Positions 26,611 through 35,682 of a DNA stretch of 62,530 nucleotides are shown here, one piece after another (the stretch's first letter is position 1; every line of letters starts with the position of its first letter). Under the pieces are notes generated by a model. That model was not told the origin of the DNA. It did no database searches and was given only the letters and a program-made list of their open reading frames with translations. Location of the stretch: the NCBI RefSeq assembly GCF_000272105.2, contig NZ_AJZD02000354.1, positions 1-62,530 of the forward strand, read 5' to 3'. The position numbers and the translations under genes were made by a program. The stretch is from Vibrio splendidus 12E03. Lineage in GTDB: Bacteria > Pseudomonadota > Gammaproteobacteria > Enterobacterales > Vibrionaceae.

Positions 26611-27384
26611 CTATACTGGGACTTCTTCACGACGCAACATTTCGCCTGCAAGAGCAAGATAAGCCTTAGCTCCTGCGGAATATTTGTCGTAGTACATTGC
26701 TGGCTTGCCGTGACTTGGGGCTTCTGCCAGACGCACATTTCTAGGGATCACAGTTCGGTAGACTTTGCTACCAAAGTGTTTTTTGAGTTGATCAGATACT
26801 TCGTTCGATAAGCGGTTGCGAGGATCGTACATAGTACGCAGAAGACCTTCGATCTTCAGGTTCTCGTTTACAACAGCCGCTAGCTTACTGATGGTATCCA
26901 TCAATGCAGTCAAACCTTCCAAAGCAAAGTATTCACATTGCATAGGAACCAATACGGAGTCGGCCGCAGCCATCGCGTTGATTGTAAGAAGGTTTAATGA
27001 TGGTGGGCAATCAATAAAGATGAAATCATAGTTATTGCGAATGGATTCGAGTGCATTTTTTAAACGAACTTCACGAGCAAACACTTCCATCAGCTTGATT
27101 TCTGCCGCAGTAACATCACCGTTAGCGGCGATGAGGTCATAATTGCCAGATGTACTCCGGCAAACTACCTCATCAAATGGGGTGTCTTCAACCAACAAAT
27201 CGTAAGCAGTTGCTTCAACTTGATACTTGTCGACACCGCTCGCCATAGTGGCATTACCTTGAGGATCGAGGTCAACAACCAATATCTTGCGTTTTGTTGC
27301 CGCCATTGATGCTGCTAAATTAATGCAAGTTGTTGTTTTTCCTACGCCGCCCTTTTGGTTGGCAATTGCTACGATTCTACCCAC
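26611..27384 (-). CDS. parA: chromosome partitioning ATPase ParA (chromosome 1)
   Basis: The 257-residue deviant Walker ATPase with KGGVGKTT at 11-18 and DCPPSLNLL Walker B-like segment. In V. cholerae ParA1, anchored by the polar protein HubP, pulls the ParB-parS complex. In the mnmG-rsmG-parA-parB transcript. Confidence 0.97.
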   Translation of the reverse strand: MGRIVAIANQKGGVGKTTTCINLAASMAATKRKILVVDLDPQGNATMASGVDKYQVEATAYDLLVEDTPFDEVVCRSTSGNYDLIAANGDVTAAEIKLMEVFAREVRLKNALESIRNNYDFIFIDCPPSLNLLTINAMAAADSVLVPMQCEYFALEGLTALMDTISKLAAVVNENLKIEGLLRTMYDPRNRLSNEVSDQLKKHFGSKVYRTVIPRNVRLAEAPSHGKPAMYYDKYSAGAKAYLALAGEMLRREEVPV

Positions 27385-27398
27385 TATGGCCTCGCTGA

Positions 27399-28031
27399 TT
27401 ATCCCTGACGCGATAAAGTAACTAGATGACGCTCTCCATCAAGCTCTGGCACTTGCAAAGCTTTAATGTCTGTCACTGAACACCATTCAGGTAACAGGTC
27501 GATTTCGTCTCTAGGATGTTGTCCCTTAAGAGCCAAAAATACACCGGATTGCTCTTTAGGTAAATGGTGACACCACTCTACCATGTCTGTCATTGACGCA
27601 AATGCACGACTGAGCACTGCATCAAACTTTTCTTCTGGTTGAAATTCTTCAACGCGACTTTGAACCGGTACCACGTTGTCGATACCCAGCTCATGAATCA
27701 CCTGTTTGATAAAACGAATACGCTTACCTAAGCTGTCTAGCAAGTAAAACTCGCAGTCTGGATTCATGATTGAGAGCGGAATCCCAGGAAGACCAGGCCC
27801 CGTGCCAACATCGATAAAGCGCTTACCTTGTAAGTGAGTGCTAACAATGATGCTATCTAAGATATGTTTCACCATCATTTCTTGCGGGTCACGAACTGAC
27901 GTTAGGTTATAAGCTTTGTTCCACTTATTCAGTAACTCAACGTAGCCAACTAACTGGCCACGTTGCTTTTCAGATACTTCAAGTTCAGTCTGGCCAATCA
28001 GGTGATCCAGTTTTTCGCGTAATGCGCTCAT
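27399..28031 (-). CDS. rsmG: 16S rRNA m7G527 methyltransferase
   Basis: The 210-residue SAM-dependent methyltransferase (GidB) with DVGTGPGLPGIPLS as SAM motif I and RAFASMTDMVEW. It methylates G527 of 16S rRNA; loss gives low-level streptomycin resistance in other bacteria. The start overlaps the mnmG stop by one base. Confidence 0.96.
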   Translation of the reverse strand: MSALREKLDHLIGQTELEVSEKQRGQLVGYVELLNKWNKAYNLTSVRDPQEMMVKHILDSIIVSTHLQGKRFIDVGTGPGLPGIPLSIMNPDCEFYLLDSLGKRIRFIKQVIHELGIDNVVPVQSRVEEFQPEEKFDAVLSRAFASMTDMVEWCHHLPKEQSGVFLALKGQHPRDEIDLLPEWCSVTDIKALQVPELDGERHLVTLSRQG

Positions 28032-29926
28032 TATGCTTCCTCACCTTTTTTCAACAGGCCGTGTTTTTTCAAGTAAACCAATAGAATTGAGATTGCTGCA
28101 GGTGTGATACCTGAAATTCGCGAAGCAATACCAATTGAGTCAGGCTTAGCTATCGTCAGTTTAAGAACCACTTCGTTAGAAAGTCCTTTTACCTTGCTGT
28201 AATCGATATCAGCAGGCAGTTTGGTGTTTTCATGACGCAGTGATTTTTCAATTTCGTCTTGTTGGCGCTGAATGTAACCATCGTACTTCACTTGGATCTC
28301 AACTTGCTCAGATGCTTGTTGATCTTCCAGTGCAGGACCAAAACGATCCAATGCAGTTAACTGTGAATAAGTCATTTCAGGACGACGAAGAAGATCTTCA
28401 CCGCTCGCTTCACGAGACATTGGTGTTTTAAGAATTTGGTTCAGTTGATCAATATCTTCAGATTTTGGGTTAATCCAAGTCTCTTTCAGACGTTGACGCT
28501 CTTTCTCCATGTTTTCCATCTTCTCGTTGAAACGAGCCCAACGAGCATCGTCGACTAGGCCAAGTTCACGCGACTTTTCAGTCAAGCGGATATCGGCATT
28601 GTCTTCACGAAGCAGCAAACGGTATTCCGCACGAGACGTAAACATGCGGTAAGGTTCTTTGGTACCCATGGTAGATAGGTCGTCAATAAGCACACCCATG
28701 TAAGCTTGGTCACGACGCGGACTCCAGCCTTCTTTGCCTTGAGTAAACAAACTTGCATTCAGACCCGCCATCAAGCCTTGTGCAGCCGCTTCTTCGTAGC
28801 CAGTGGTACCGTTGATTTGACCCGCAAAGAATAGACCTTTAATAAACTTAGTTTCGTAAGTCAGCTTAAGGTCGCGAGGATCAAAGAAATCGTACTCAAT
28901 CGCATAGCCAGGGCGAACGATATGAGCATTTTCAAAGCCCTTCATCGAACGAACAATTTGAACCTGTACATCAAACGGTAGACTGGTAGATATACCATTC
29001 GGGTATAGCTCATGAGTCGTGAGACCTTCAGGCTCAATAAAAATTTGGTGACTGTTCTTGTCTGCAAAACGCATTACTTTGTCTTCAATCGAAGGACAGT
29101 AACGAGGGCCAATGCCTTCAATCACACCCGCGTACATAGGGCTGCGATCAAGGTTGGCACGAATTACGTCATGCGTATTTTCATTGGTATGCGTGATGTA
29201 ACATGGAATTTGACGAGGTTGTTGAGCTCGGCTGCCCATGAACGAGAAAACAGGCGTCGGGTTATCACCGTGTTGAACCTCAAGCTCAGAAAAATCAACG
29301 CTACGTGCATCGATACGAGGAGGTGTACCTGTTTTCAGGCGATCAACTCGGAATGGAAGATCACGAAGACGGTCAGCCAGTGCGATCGATGGTGGATCGC
29401 CAGCACGGCCACCTGAAGAACTTTCCATACCAATATGGATCTTACCGCCTAGGAATGTGCCCACAGTCAGAACCACAGCGCTTGCGCGGAACTTAAGGCC
29501 CATCTGTGTTACCACACCCACCACTTGATCCTGTTCAACGATCAAGTCATCAACCGACTGTTGGAACAAAGTCAGGTTTGGCGTGTTTTCAAGAACGTTG
29601 CGAACAAAGGCTTTGTACAGTGCGCGGTCAGCTTGTGCTCGAGTAGCACGAACCGCAGGGCCTTTTGATGCGTTCAATGTTCTGAACTGAATACCTGCAT
29701 GATCAATAGCTTGCGCCATTAATCCACCCATTGCATCGACCTCTTTTACCAAGTGGCCCTTACCGATCCCGCCAATGGCTGGGTTACAAGACATTTGTCC
29801 TAGCGTATCGATATTATGAGTAAGTAATAACGTACTTTGGCCAGTACGTGCAGATGCGAGTGCGGCTTCCGTTCCTGCATGGCCACCACCAACAACGATG
29901 ACGTCAAATTTTTCGTGATAAAGCAT
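28031..29926 (-). CDS. mnmG: tRNA uridine-34 carboxymethylaminomethyl-modification enzyme
   Basis: The 631-residue FAD protein (GidA) has a Rossmann motif GGGHAGTEAALA at 13-24, the SCNPAIGGIGKGHLVKEVDA block with a catalytic Cys, and the helical C-terminal domain. With MnmE (also in this window) it installs cmnm5U34 in tRNAs reading split codon boxes. First gene left of oriC, as in E. coli, so its promoter lies at the origin edge. Confidence 0.98.
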   Translation of the reverse strand: MLYHEKFDVIVVGGGHAGTEAALASARTGQSTLLLTHNIDTLGQMSCNPAIGGIGKGHLVKEVDAMGGLMAQAIDHAGIQFRTLNASKGPAVRATRAQADRALYKAFVRNVLENTPNLTLFQQSVDDLIVEQDQVVGVVTQMGLKFRASAVVLTVGTFLGGKIHIGMESSSGGRAGDPPSIALADRLRDLPFRVDRLKTGTPPRIDARSVDFSELEVQHGDNPTPVFSFMGSRAQQPRQIPCYITHTNENTHDVIRANLDRSPMYAGVIEGIGPRYCPSIEDKVMRFADKNSHQIFIEPEGLTTHELYPNGISTSLPFDVQVQIVRSMKGFENAHIVRPGYAIEYDFFDPRDLKLTYETKFIKGLFFAGQINGTTGYEEAAAQGLMAGLNASLFTQGKEGWSPRRDQAYMGVLIDDLSTMGTKEPYRMFTSRAEYRLLLREDNADIRLTEKSRELGLVDDARWARFNEKMENMEKERQRLKETWINPKSEDIDQLNQILKTPMSREASGEDLLRRPEMTYSQLTALDRFGPALEDQQASEQVEIQVKYDGYIQRQQDEIEKSLRHENTKLPADIDYSKVKGLSNEVVLKLTIAKPDSIGIASRISGITPAAISILLVYLKKHGLLKKGEEA

Positions 29927-29989
29927 GAACCGACCTCAGGTATTCAAACGTTTTCTAGATTGATAAAAAGGAGCGATATTCTACCTGTT

Positions 29990-30370
29990 TTCATAGCCTG
30001 AGAAAACGTTTTTGGGATTTTTCGAAAAAGCTGTTTTTAATTAATATAGATAAGATCTTTAAGGAGATCTTTTATTAGATCTATTATTAGGATCGAGGGT
30101 GTCTGTGGATAAGTCGAAAATGATCAACGAGATCATGGATCTTTTTTGGATCAAATGATGTGATCTAACTTTGATCAGGATGAGGATTAGCTGGGATCAA
30201 AATGGCTACTTATTCACAGGTGGAAATTAGCCTAAAACTTGTTATTTGGATAACTATAGGTTAATCACCGTATATGTATGATCTTATCCACAGCAGAAAT
30301 TGAAAATAGATCGCTAATTTTCGATGTTTTTGAAAAAAAGTTATTCACAATCTCGGTGTTCAGAGACAAA
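29990..30370. other. oriC: chromosome 1 replication origin oriC
   Basis: Between mnmG and mioC, as in E. coli and V. cholerae. In order: three GATCT-led 13-mers (30054-30090); R1-type DnaA box TGTGGATAA (30104-30112); a GATC cluster; TTATTCACA (30210-30218, R2-like); TTTGGATAA (30245-30253, R3-like); TTATCCACA (30284-30292, R4-like); and an extra TTATTCACA at 30341-30349. Thirteen GATC sites occur between 30054 and 30312, giving SeqA/Dam control. Order, spacing and orientation match E. coli oriC closely. Confidence 0.96.
30054..30090 (+). repeat. oriC AT-rich 13-mers (duplex-unwinding element)
   Basis: Three 13-mers at exact 12-base steps, sharing one base at each junction: GATCTTTAAGGAG (30054), GATCTTTTATTAG (30066) and GATCTATTATTAG (30078). 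They correspond to the L, M and R 13-mers of E. coli. Confidence 0.92.
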
Positions 30371-30393
30371 AAAAGCGGCATAAGCCGCTTTTT
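30370..30393 (-). terminator. terminator after mioC at the origin edge
   Basis: AAAAAGCGGC - ATAA - GCCGCTTTTT, 10-bp stem, T-run on both strands. It should block mioC transcription from crossing oriC. Confidence 0.88.
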
Positions 30394-30408
30394 GAGAGAG
30401 GAGAGAGG

Positions 30409-30843
30409 TTAAAACTGGTCGCTATGATCGTTAAACCAAGCTTCTGCTGCGTCTTCTGGTACCGGAGTTTCCAATACATCGATGGTAAAACAGTCAGAAA
30501 TAGGCTGAGCACCGAGCTCTTTCATCTGGCTGTGGACTGATTTTCCCGCCAAACAGAAGGTATCGTAACTCGAATCACCAAGCGCCACGACAGCAAAGCG
30601 AACCTGGCTTAAATCTGGAGATTGCTGGGTCAATGCGTCGATAAACGGCTTAATATTATCTGGAAATTCACCCGCACCATGAGTTGAAGTCACCAGCAAC
30701 CAAAAGCCTTGTTGGGGAATATCATCGAATTCAGGCTGATTATGAAGGGTGATCTCGTGGCCTTGCTCTTCAAGAAGATCATTAAGGTGATCGCCAACGT
30801 ACTCTGCACCACCTAAGGTGCTGCCTGTAATAATGTGGATCAT
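30409..30843 (-). CDS. mioC: flavodoxin-like protein MioC
   Basis: The 144-residue FMN-binding flavodoxin domain (ITGSTLGGAEYVG FMN loop, STHGAGEFPDN, ALGDSSYDTFC). In E. coli MioC is an electron carrier for biotin synthase and its transcription influences oriC. Start 30843 (MIHIITGSTLGG) has AAGGA upstream; an in-frame ATG 11 codons earlier adds unrelated residues and sits in the preceding terminator. Confidence 0.93.
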   Translation of the reverse strand: MIHIITGSTLGGAEYVGDHLNDLLEEQGHEITLHNQPEFDDIPQQGFWLLVTSTHGAGEFPDNIKPFIDALTQQSPDLSQVRFAVVALGDSSYDTFCLAGKSVHSQMKELGAQPISDCFTIDVLETPVPEDAAEAWFNDHSDQF

Positions 30844-30864
30844 TAAGCTGTCCTTACTAAAGAA

Positions 30865-30888
30865 AAAGGCCAGCATGAGCCGGCCTTT
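30865..30888 (-). terminator. terminator after mnmE
   Basis: AAAGGCC-A-GC - ATGA - GC-C-GGCCTTT (one internal mismatch) followed by TTTTTC on the minus strand. Confidence 0.8.
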
Positions 30889-30893
30889 AAAGG

Positions 30894-32255
30894 TTATTTA
30901 CCAATACAGAAAGAGGTGAAGATACGGCCGAGTAGGTCATCGGAACTGAACTCACCAGTAATCTCGTTAAGGTGTTGCTGCGTTATACGCAGTTCTTCTG
31001 CCAAAATTTCCCCTGCCATATAGCCTTCGAGCTGTTGCTGACCAATATCTAAGTGCTCAGATGCGCGTTCTAGGGCATCTAAGTGGCGACGACGTGCCAT
31101 GAAGCCACCTTCATTACCACCAGCAAAGCCCATGCAATCTTTTAAATGATTACGCAGCGCATCAACGCCTTGTCCCGTCTTTGCTGATAGTCGAATCAGA
31201 GTTGGATCATTAACATGGCAAATCCCGAGATTTTCACCGGTTTGATCGGCTTTGTTACGAATCACGGTCATTCCGATGTTATTCGGCAGACGATCAACGA
31301 AATCTGGCCAGATATCTTTCGGGTCGGTTGCATCGGTAGTGGTGCCATCGACCATAAATAAAACGCGATCGGCTTGAGCAATTTCTTCCCAAGCGCGTTC
31401 AATACCGATTTTTTCGACTTCATCCGAGGCTTCACGCAGGCCTGCGGTATCAATAATGTGCAATGGCATACCATCAATATGGATATGTTCACGCAGTACA
31501 TCACGCGTGGTACCAGCAATATCAGTCACAATCGCGGAGTCTTTACCCGATAATGCATTCAGTAAGCTCGACTTACCGGCATTAGGACGACCTGCAATCA
31601 CCACCTTCATGCCTTCACGCATGATGGCACCTTGATTGGCTTCTTGGCGAACCGCTTCGAGGTTGTCGATGATAGCTTGTAAGTCAGCACTTACTTTACC
31701 GTCAGCAAGGAAATCAATCTCTTCTTCTGGGAAGTCGATAGCGGCTTCAACATAGATGCGTAAGTGAATCAGAGAGTCCACCAGCGTATTAATGCGTTTT
31801 GAAAACTCACCTTGCAACGATTGCAGAGCTGATTTCGCCGCTTCTTCTGAACTGGCATCAATGAGGTCAGCAATTGCTTCTGCTTGGGTTAAATCCATCT
31901 TGTCGTTCAAGAAGGCACGCTCCGAGAACTCACCTGGGCGAGCTGCGCGTAGCCCTGGAATCGCGAGGATGCGCTTGATGAGCATATCCATTACCACAGG
32001 ACCACCGTGGCCTTGTAGCTCTAATACGTCTTCACCGGTAAACGAGTGCGGGTTAGGAAAGTAAAGCGCGATACCTTGGTCTAGCTCTAAACCATCGTGA
32101 GATTTAAAAGGGGTGTACTCAGCGTAACGTGGTTTCAGTACTTTGCCGGTAACTTCAAGCGCAACTTGGGCTGCTTGTGGGCCTGAAACGCGAATAATAC
32201 CGACGCCGCCACGGCCGGGTGCAGTCGCTTGAGCAACAATCGTATCTGTAGTCAT
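30894..32255 (-). CDS. mnmE: tRNA modification GTPase MnmE
   Basis: The 453-residue GTPase has an N-terminal formyl-THF-binding domain, a G domain inserted in a helical domain (P-loop GRPNAGKSS near 225, DTAGLRE switch II, NKAD) and the C-terminal CIGK with the catalytic Cys. Partner of MnmG in U34 modification. Start 32255 (MTTDTIVAQATAPGRGG) fits the family; an upstream ATG adds six residues. Confidence 0.97.
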   Translation of the reverse strand: MTTDTIVAQATAPGRGGVGIIRVSGPQAAQVALEVTGKVLKPRYAEYTPFKSHDGLELDQGIALYFPNPHSFTGEDVLELQGHGGPVVMDMLIKRILAIPGLRAARPGEFSERAFLNDKMDLTQAEAIADLIDASSEEAAKSALQSLQGEFSKRINTLVDSLIHLRIYVEAAIDFPEEEIDFLADGKVSADLQAIIDNLEAVRQEANQGAIMREGMKVVIAGRPNAGKSSLLNALSGKDSAIVTDIAGTTRDVLREHIHIDGMPLHIIDTAGLREASDEVEKIGIERAWEEIAQADRVLFMVDGTTTDATDPKDIWPDFVDRLPNNIGMTVIRNKADQTGENLGICHVNDPTLIRLSAKTGQGVDALRNHLKDCMGFAGGNEGGFMARRRHLDALERASEHLDIGQQQLEGYMAGEILAEELRITQQHLNEITGEFSSDDLLGRIFTSFCIGK

Positions 32256-32337
32256 AGTTGTGCCTGCTAGCATGTGAAAGCCAAAAAGGGGCGCTCACGA
32301 TTAATCAATTAGCTGAATTGTAATCAGCTAAAAACAA

Positions 32338-32361
32338 AAAGGCGACCTTTTGGTCGCCTTT
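32338..32361 (-). terminator. terminator after yidC
   Basis: AAAGGCGACC - TTTT - GGTCGCCTTT; nearly the same stem as the terminator after atpC at 18532. Confidence 0.9.
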
Positions 32362-32385
32362 CTTTATCTCTTTCGATTATCGAGC

Positions 32386-34008
32386 TTACTTAGAATGTAA
32401 GCCTTTCTTTTCCAGCGCGCGGTAGATAAGCGTTTGCTGAATCAGAGTTACGATGTTCGATACTAGCCAGTATAGAACCAGACCTGAAGGGAAGAACAGG
32501 AAGAAGAATGTGAACATAACCGGCATAAAGGTCATGATCTTCTGCTGCATTGGATCCGTTACAGTTGTCGGGCTCATCTTCTGGATTAGGAACATTGAAG
32601 CACCCATCAGAAGTGGCAAGATGTAGTATGGGTCTTGTGCTGAAAGGTCAGTAATCCAACCGAAGAACGGTGAGTGACGCAGTTCAACAGACTCCATTAG
32701 TGCCCAGTATAGCGAAATGAAGATAGGCATTTGCAGAAGGATAGGTAAACAGCCACCTAGTGGGTTTACTTTCTCTTTCTTGTAAAGCTCCATCATTTCT
32801 TGGCTCATGCGTTGGCGGTCGTCGCCAATACGCTCACGCATTGCAGTCAGCTTAGGCTGAAGCATACGCATTTTCGCCATAGACGTGTACTGAGCTTTCG
32901 TTAGTGGGTACATAGCACCACGAACGATGAAAGTTAGACAGATGATTGCCAGACCCCAGTTCACAACGATGCCTTGAATGAACGAAAGCAGAGTATGAAG
33001 TGGTTTAGCAATGAACCATAACCAACCGTAGTCAACTACTAGGTCTAGGTTTGGTGCAACAGCAGCCATTTGGTCTTGAAGTTTAGGACCAACCCAAAGC
33101 GTTGCTTTGAAGTTTGCTTCGTCGCCAGTAGCGATGGTTTTGTTCGGCATGCGAACACCGATGTCGCCAAGGTTACCAATTACACGAGTGTAAAGGTTGC
33201 TGCCTGCTTCGTCGCGTGGGATCCATGCACTTGCAAAGTAGTGCTGAATCATCGCTGCCCAACCTTGACCGTTTGCTAGGTTAAGAGACAGGTTGCGATC
33301 TTGCATGTCGTCGAAGCTGTATTTTTTGTAACGCGTATCTTCCGTAGAGTAAGCACCACCACGGTAAGTTGGCATTGTTAGACTACCGCCGTCATCCATT
33401 ACGTTCTGACGTAGGTGAGCGTACATGCCGAATGTCGCGTTGTTACCAGAGTTGTTGACTACATCGTATTCAACATCCATTGCGTAGCTGCCGCGCTTAA
33501 GGATGAATGTTTTCGTGTAATCAAGGCCGTTCGCTTGGTAAGTCATCGGGATGCGTAGTTCATCCTGACCATCAGCAAGCGTGAAGCTGTCTGCTGAAAC
33601 TGTGTAGCTTGGGCGGTTTGTGCTGCTTAAATCGATACCTTGAGGACCCACTAGACCGCTTTGTGCGATAAATTGGTGACCTGGTTCGTTTTTAAGAAGA
33701 ACAAACGTATCTTCAGAATCGAACTCAGCAGAGTAATCGTTTAGGTTTGCTTTAACGACATCACCACCAACCGTATCAATTGACAGAGTCAGTACATCAG
33801 TTGTTACTGTGATAGTTTTAGCAGAAGAAGCAACTTGACCAGGAGCCGGGTCTAGATCATCTGCATAAGATGGCGCTGGTAGGGTGCTGCCAGATTGTGC
33901 CTGCTCAACCGCTTGTGGTGCTGGATTCTGAGCTACGTTCCATTGTTGGAAAAGTAGGAAAGAAACCAAAGCCAATGCGATTAACAGGATATTACGTTGA
34001 GAATCCAT
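32386..34008 (-). CDS. yidC: membrane protein insertase YidC
   Basis: The 540-residue inner-membrane insertase has an N-terminal TM (residues 5-22), a large periplasmic beta-supersandwich domain (about 60-330) and the conserved five-TM core (about 345-535) with the essential Arg in TFIVRGAMYPLT and the cytoplasmic helical hairpin (MAKMRMLQPKLTAMRERIGD). It works alone or with SecYEG. Two bases separate it from yidD. Confidence 0.97.
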   Translation of the reverse strand: MDSQRNILLIALALVSFLLFQQWNVAQNPAPQAVEQAQSGSTLPAPSYADDLDPAPGQVASSAKTITVTTDVLTLSIDTVGGDVVKANLNDYSAEFDSEDTFVLLKNEPGHQFIAQSGLVGPQGIDLSSTNRPSYTVSADSFTLADGQDELRIPMTYQANGLDYTKTFILKRGSYAMDVEYDVVNNSGNNATFGMYAHLRQNVMDDGGSLTMPTYRGGAYSTEDTRYKKYSFDDMQDRNLSLNLANGQGWAAMIQHYFASAWIPRDEAGSNLYTRVIGNLGDIGVRMPNKTIATGDEANFKATLWVGPKLQDQMAAVAPNLDLVVDYGWLWFIAKPLHTLLSFIQGIVVNWGLAIICLTFIVRGAMYPLTKAQYTSMAKMRMLQPKLTAMRERIGDDRQRMSQEMMELYKKEKVNPLGGCLPILLQMPIFISLYWALMESVELRHSPFFGWITDLSAQDPYYILPLLMGASMFLIQKMSPTTVTDPMQQKIMTFMPVMFTFFFLFFPSGLVLYWLVSNIVTLIQQTLIYRALEKKGLHSK

Positions 34009-34010
34009 CG

Positions 34011-34268
34011 TTATTTATCTCTGTCTTGTTTTTGGACTGGTGGAACGGGGTCAAAGCCCCCTTCGTTCAAAGGATGGCATTTTAATAGACGTTTGCCTGA
34101 TAACCAACACCCTTTTACAAAACCGTGAGCTTTCAACGCTTCTATCGCATATAAAGAGCAGGTTGGAGTAAATCGGCAGCGTGGGCCGATGAGTGGACTA
34201 ATAAACCATCTATAAAAATAGATGGGTATTAGCGCTATCCACGCGAAGGGCGAGACAGGCGAAGCCAT
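34011..34268 (-). CDS. yidD: membrane protein insertion efficiency factor YidD
   Basis: The 85-residue protein has the family motif YRWFISPLIGPRCRFTPTCS and the tail GCWLSGKRLLKCHPLNEGG. It is an amphipathic, membrane-associated helper of YidC. The start overlaps the 3' end of rnpA by 34 bases, the usual tight arrangement. Confidence 0.94.
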   Translation of the reverse strand: MASPVSPFAWIALIPIYFYRWFISPLIGPRCRFTPTCSLYAIEALKAHGFVKGCWLSGKRLLKCHPLNEGGFDPVPPVQKQDRDK

Positions 34269-34591
34269 AATTTGTCGAGTAGCTTGAACATTTCTTCATT
34301 GCTTAAATCTTGCGCGCTCTTCTTTGCGATTACAACAAAATCTTTGTTAGGAAGTTTGTGTTGAGTGTTACGAAAGCTTTCACGAGTAAGACGCTTGAAT
34401 CGGTTACGACCCACGGCGGTTTTAATCTGCTTTTTCGGAACGGCTAATCCAAGGCGAGGATTTGAAAGAGAGTTATTTCGGGCAATGATGGTGAAATGAG
34501 GGGAGCCAGCTCGATGAGCTTGCTTGAAGACATTTTGATAATGTTCGGGAGTTAACAAGCGTAACTCCCGACCGAAGGCTAGCTTATTCAA
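34235..34591 (-). CDS. rnpA: ribonuclease P protein component
   Basis: The 118-residue basic protein (LRLLTPEHYQNVF, then the RNR motif GRNRFKRLTRESFR) assists the RNase P RNA in tRNA 5' maturation. No ATG is available: candidate starts are TTG at 34591 (MNKLAFGREL, the closest to the family N-terminus) or TTG at 34600. Both lie within a few bases of the rpmH stop (34604), so translation may depend on ribosomes leaving rpmH. Start uncertain by three codons. Confidence 0.93.
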   Translation of the reverse strand: MNKLAFGRELRLLTPEHYQNVFKQAHRAGSPHFTIIARNNSLSNPRLGLAVPKKQIKTAVGRNRFKRLTRESFRNTQHKLPNKDFVVIAKKSAQDLSNEEMFKLLDKLWLRLSRPSRG

Positions 34592-34603
34592 AATAATCAA
34601 AGA

Positions 34604-34738
34604 TTACTTAGAAAGACGCTTACGGCCTTTTGCACGACGTGCATTGATTGTTGCGCGACCGTTCTTAGTAGCCATGCGAGCACGGAAACCGTGAGTACGC
34701 TTACGCTTTAGAACTGTAGGTTGAAAAGTGCGTTTCAT
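34604..34738 (-). CDS. rpmH: 50S ribosomal protein L34
   Basis: The 44-codon protein MKRTFQPTVLKRKRTHGFRA... ending GRKRLSK is L34 in full. It is first in the rpmH-rnpA-yidD-yidC operon. Two promoters are visible upstream (34851 and 34911). Too short for usual ORF cut-offs but certain. Confidence 0.98.
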   Translation of the reverse strand: MKRTFQPTVLKRKRTHGFRARMATKNGRATINARRAKGRKRLSK

Positions 34739-34830
34739 TGTAATTACCTTACTGATCAGTAGTTTTAGGTTTTTGTTAAACCCGGCGTGGGCATTTTTTC
34801 TCTTCTTTATATAAGAAAGGAAAACCGACG

Positions 34831-34850
34831 CCTCTCAACAAAGAGGCGGA
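34831..34850 (-). promoter_or_regulatory. hairpin in the rpmH leader
   Basis: CGCCTCT - CAACAA - AGAGGCG, just downstream of the predicted +1 of the proximal rpmH promoter. There is no T-run of useful length, so it is more likely an RNA structure at the 5' end (stability or translation) than a terminator. Role unknown. Confidence 0.4.
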
Positions 34851-34879
34851 ATTGTAATCACTGTCACAAAAAGTGTCAA
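34851..34879 (-). promoter_or_regulatory. proximal rpmH promoter
   Basis: On the minus strand TTGACA (34879-34874), 17 bases, TACAAT (34856-34851): a near-consensus sigma-70 promoter. Confidence 0.8.
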
Positions 34880-34910
34880 TGATTGGGTTAACTAAAATTC
34901 CGGTCGGGGG

Positions 34911-34938
34911 ATTATACGTAGAATAACTAAAATCACAA
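34911..34938 (-). promoter_or_regulatory. distal rpmH promoter
   Basis: On the minus strand TTGTGA (34938-34933), 16 bases, TATAAT (34916-34911), followed by a C-rich discriminator (CCCCCGACCGG) typical of growth-rate and stringently controlled promoters. It begins just after the ABC ATPase stop. Confidence 0.7.
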
Positions 34939-34944
34939 GGATCC

Positions 34945-35682
34945 TTAGTCGATCCCAACCTTATTTAAGAATTTTTTTAAATTAGGATCCTGTGGATTAC
35001 CAAAAATATCCTGTGGAGATCCCTGCTCGACAATATGGCCGTCAGCCATGAAGATCACTCGGTCTGCGACCTCTCTAGCGAACTGCATTTCATGGGTAAC
35101 CACCAACATGGTTTGATGCTGATTTGCCAGTTTTTTCATTAGGTTAAGCACTTCTCCAACCCACTCAGGATCTAGCGCTGAAGTCGGCTCATCAAACAGT
35201 AAAAGCTCGGGTTGTAGTGCCATTGCACGGCCAATACCCACCCGTTGTTGCTGGCCACCAGAGAGCGCGGCTGGGTAGCTATCACCTTTGTCACCTAAGC
35301 CAATATCATCAAGTATTTGTTGTGCTTTTTCATGGGCTTGCTGTTTTTTCCAACCACGAACGGTAATTAAACCTTCAGCAATATTCTGTCTCGCGGTTTG
35401 GTGAGCGAACAGTGCATAGTTTTGGAACACAAAACCGGTTTTACGACGCAGTGCAAGCACCTCTGCCTTAGTGTGTTTCTGAGTATCAACCTTGATATCA
35501 TCAATCGAAATTGTGCCTTGATCGGCTTGCTCTAGAAAATTCACACAACGCAGTAGGGTAGACTTACCCGTACCACTTGAACCTATGATGACAATTATCT
35601 CACCTTGTTTGATTTCTAGGTCGATCCCTTTCAAAACTTCGGTGTCACCAAACTGCTTGTGGATATTTTGTAATTTGATCAT
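34945..35682 (-). CDS. polar amino-acid ABC transporter, ATP-binding protein
   Basis: The 245-residue ATPase has Walker A GSSGTGKST (34-42), Q-loop VFQNYALFAH, signature LSGGQQQR and Walker B LLLFDEPTSALDP, of the GlnQ/TcyN (YecC) class. It powers uptake by the permease and binding protein encoded upstream. The permease stop overlaps its start by four bases. Cystine or another polar amino acid is likely; the substrate cannot be fixed from sequence. Confidence 0.93.
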   Translation of the reverse strand: MIKLQNIHKQFGDTEVLKGIDLEIKQGEIIVIIGSSGTGKSTLLRCVNFLEQADQGTISIDDIKVDTQKHTKAEVLALRRKTGFVFQNYALFAHQTARQNIAEGLITVRGWKKQQAHEKAQQILDDIGLGDKGDSYPAALSGGQQQRVGIGRAMALQPELLLFDEPTSALDPEWVGEVLNLMKKLANQHQTMLVVTHEMQFAREVADRVIFMADGHIVEQGSPQDIFGNPQDPNLKKFLNKVGID

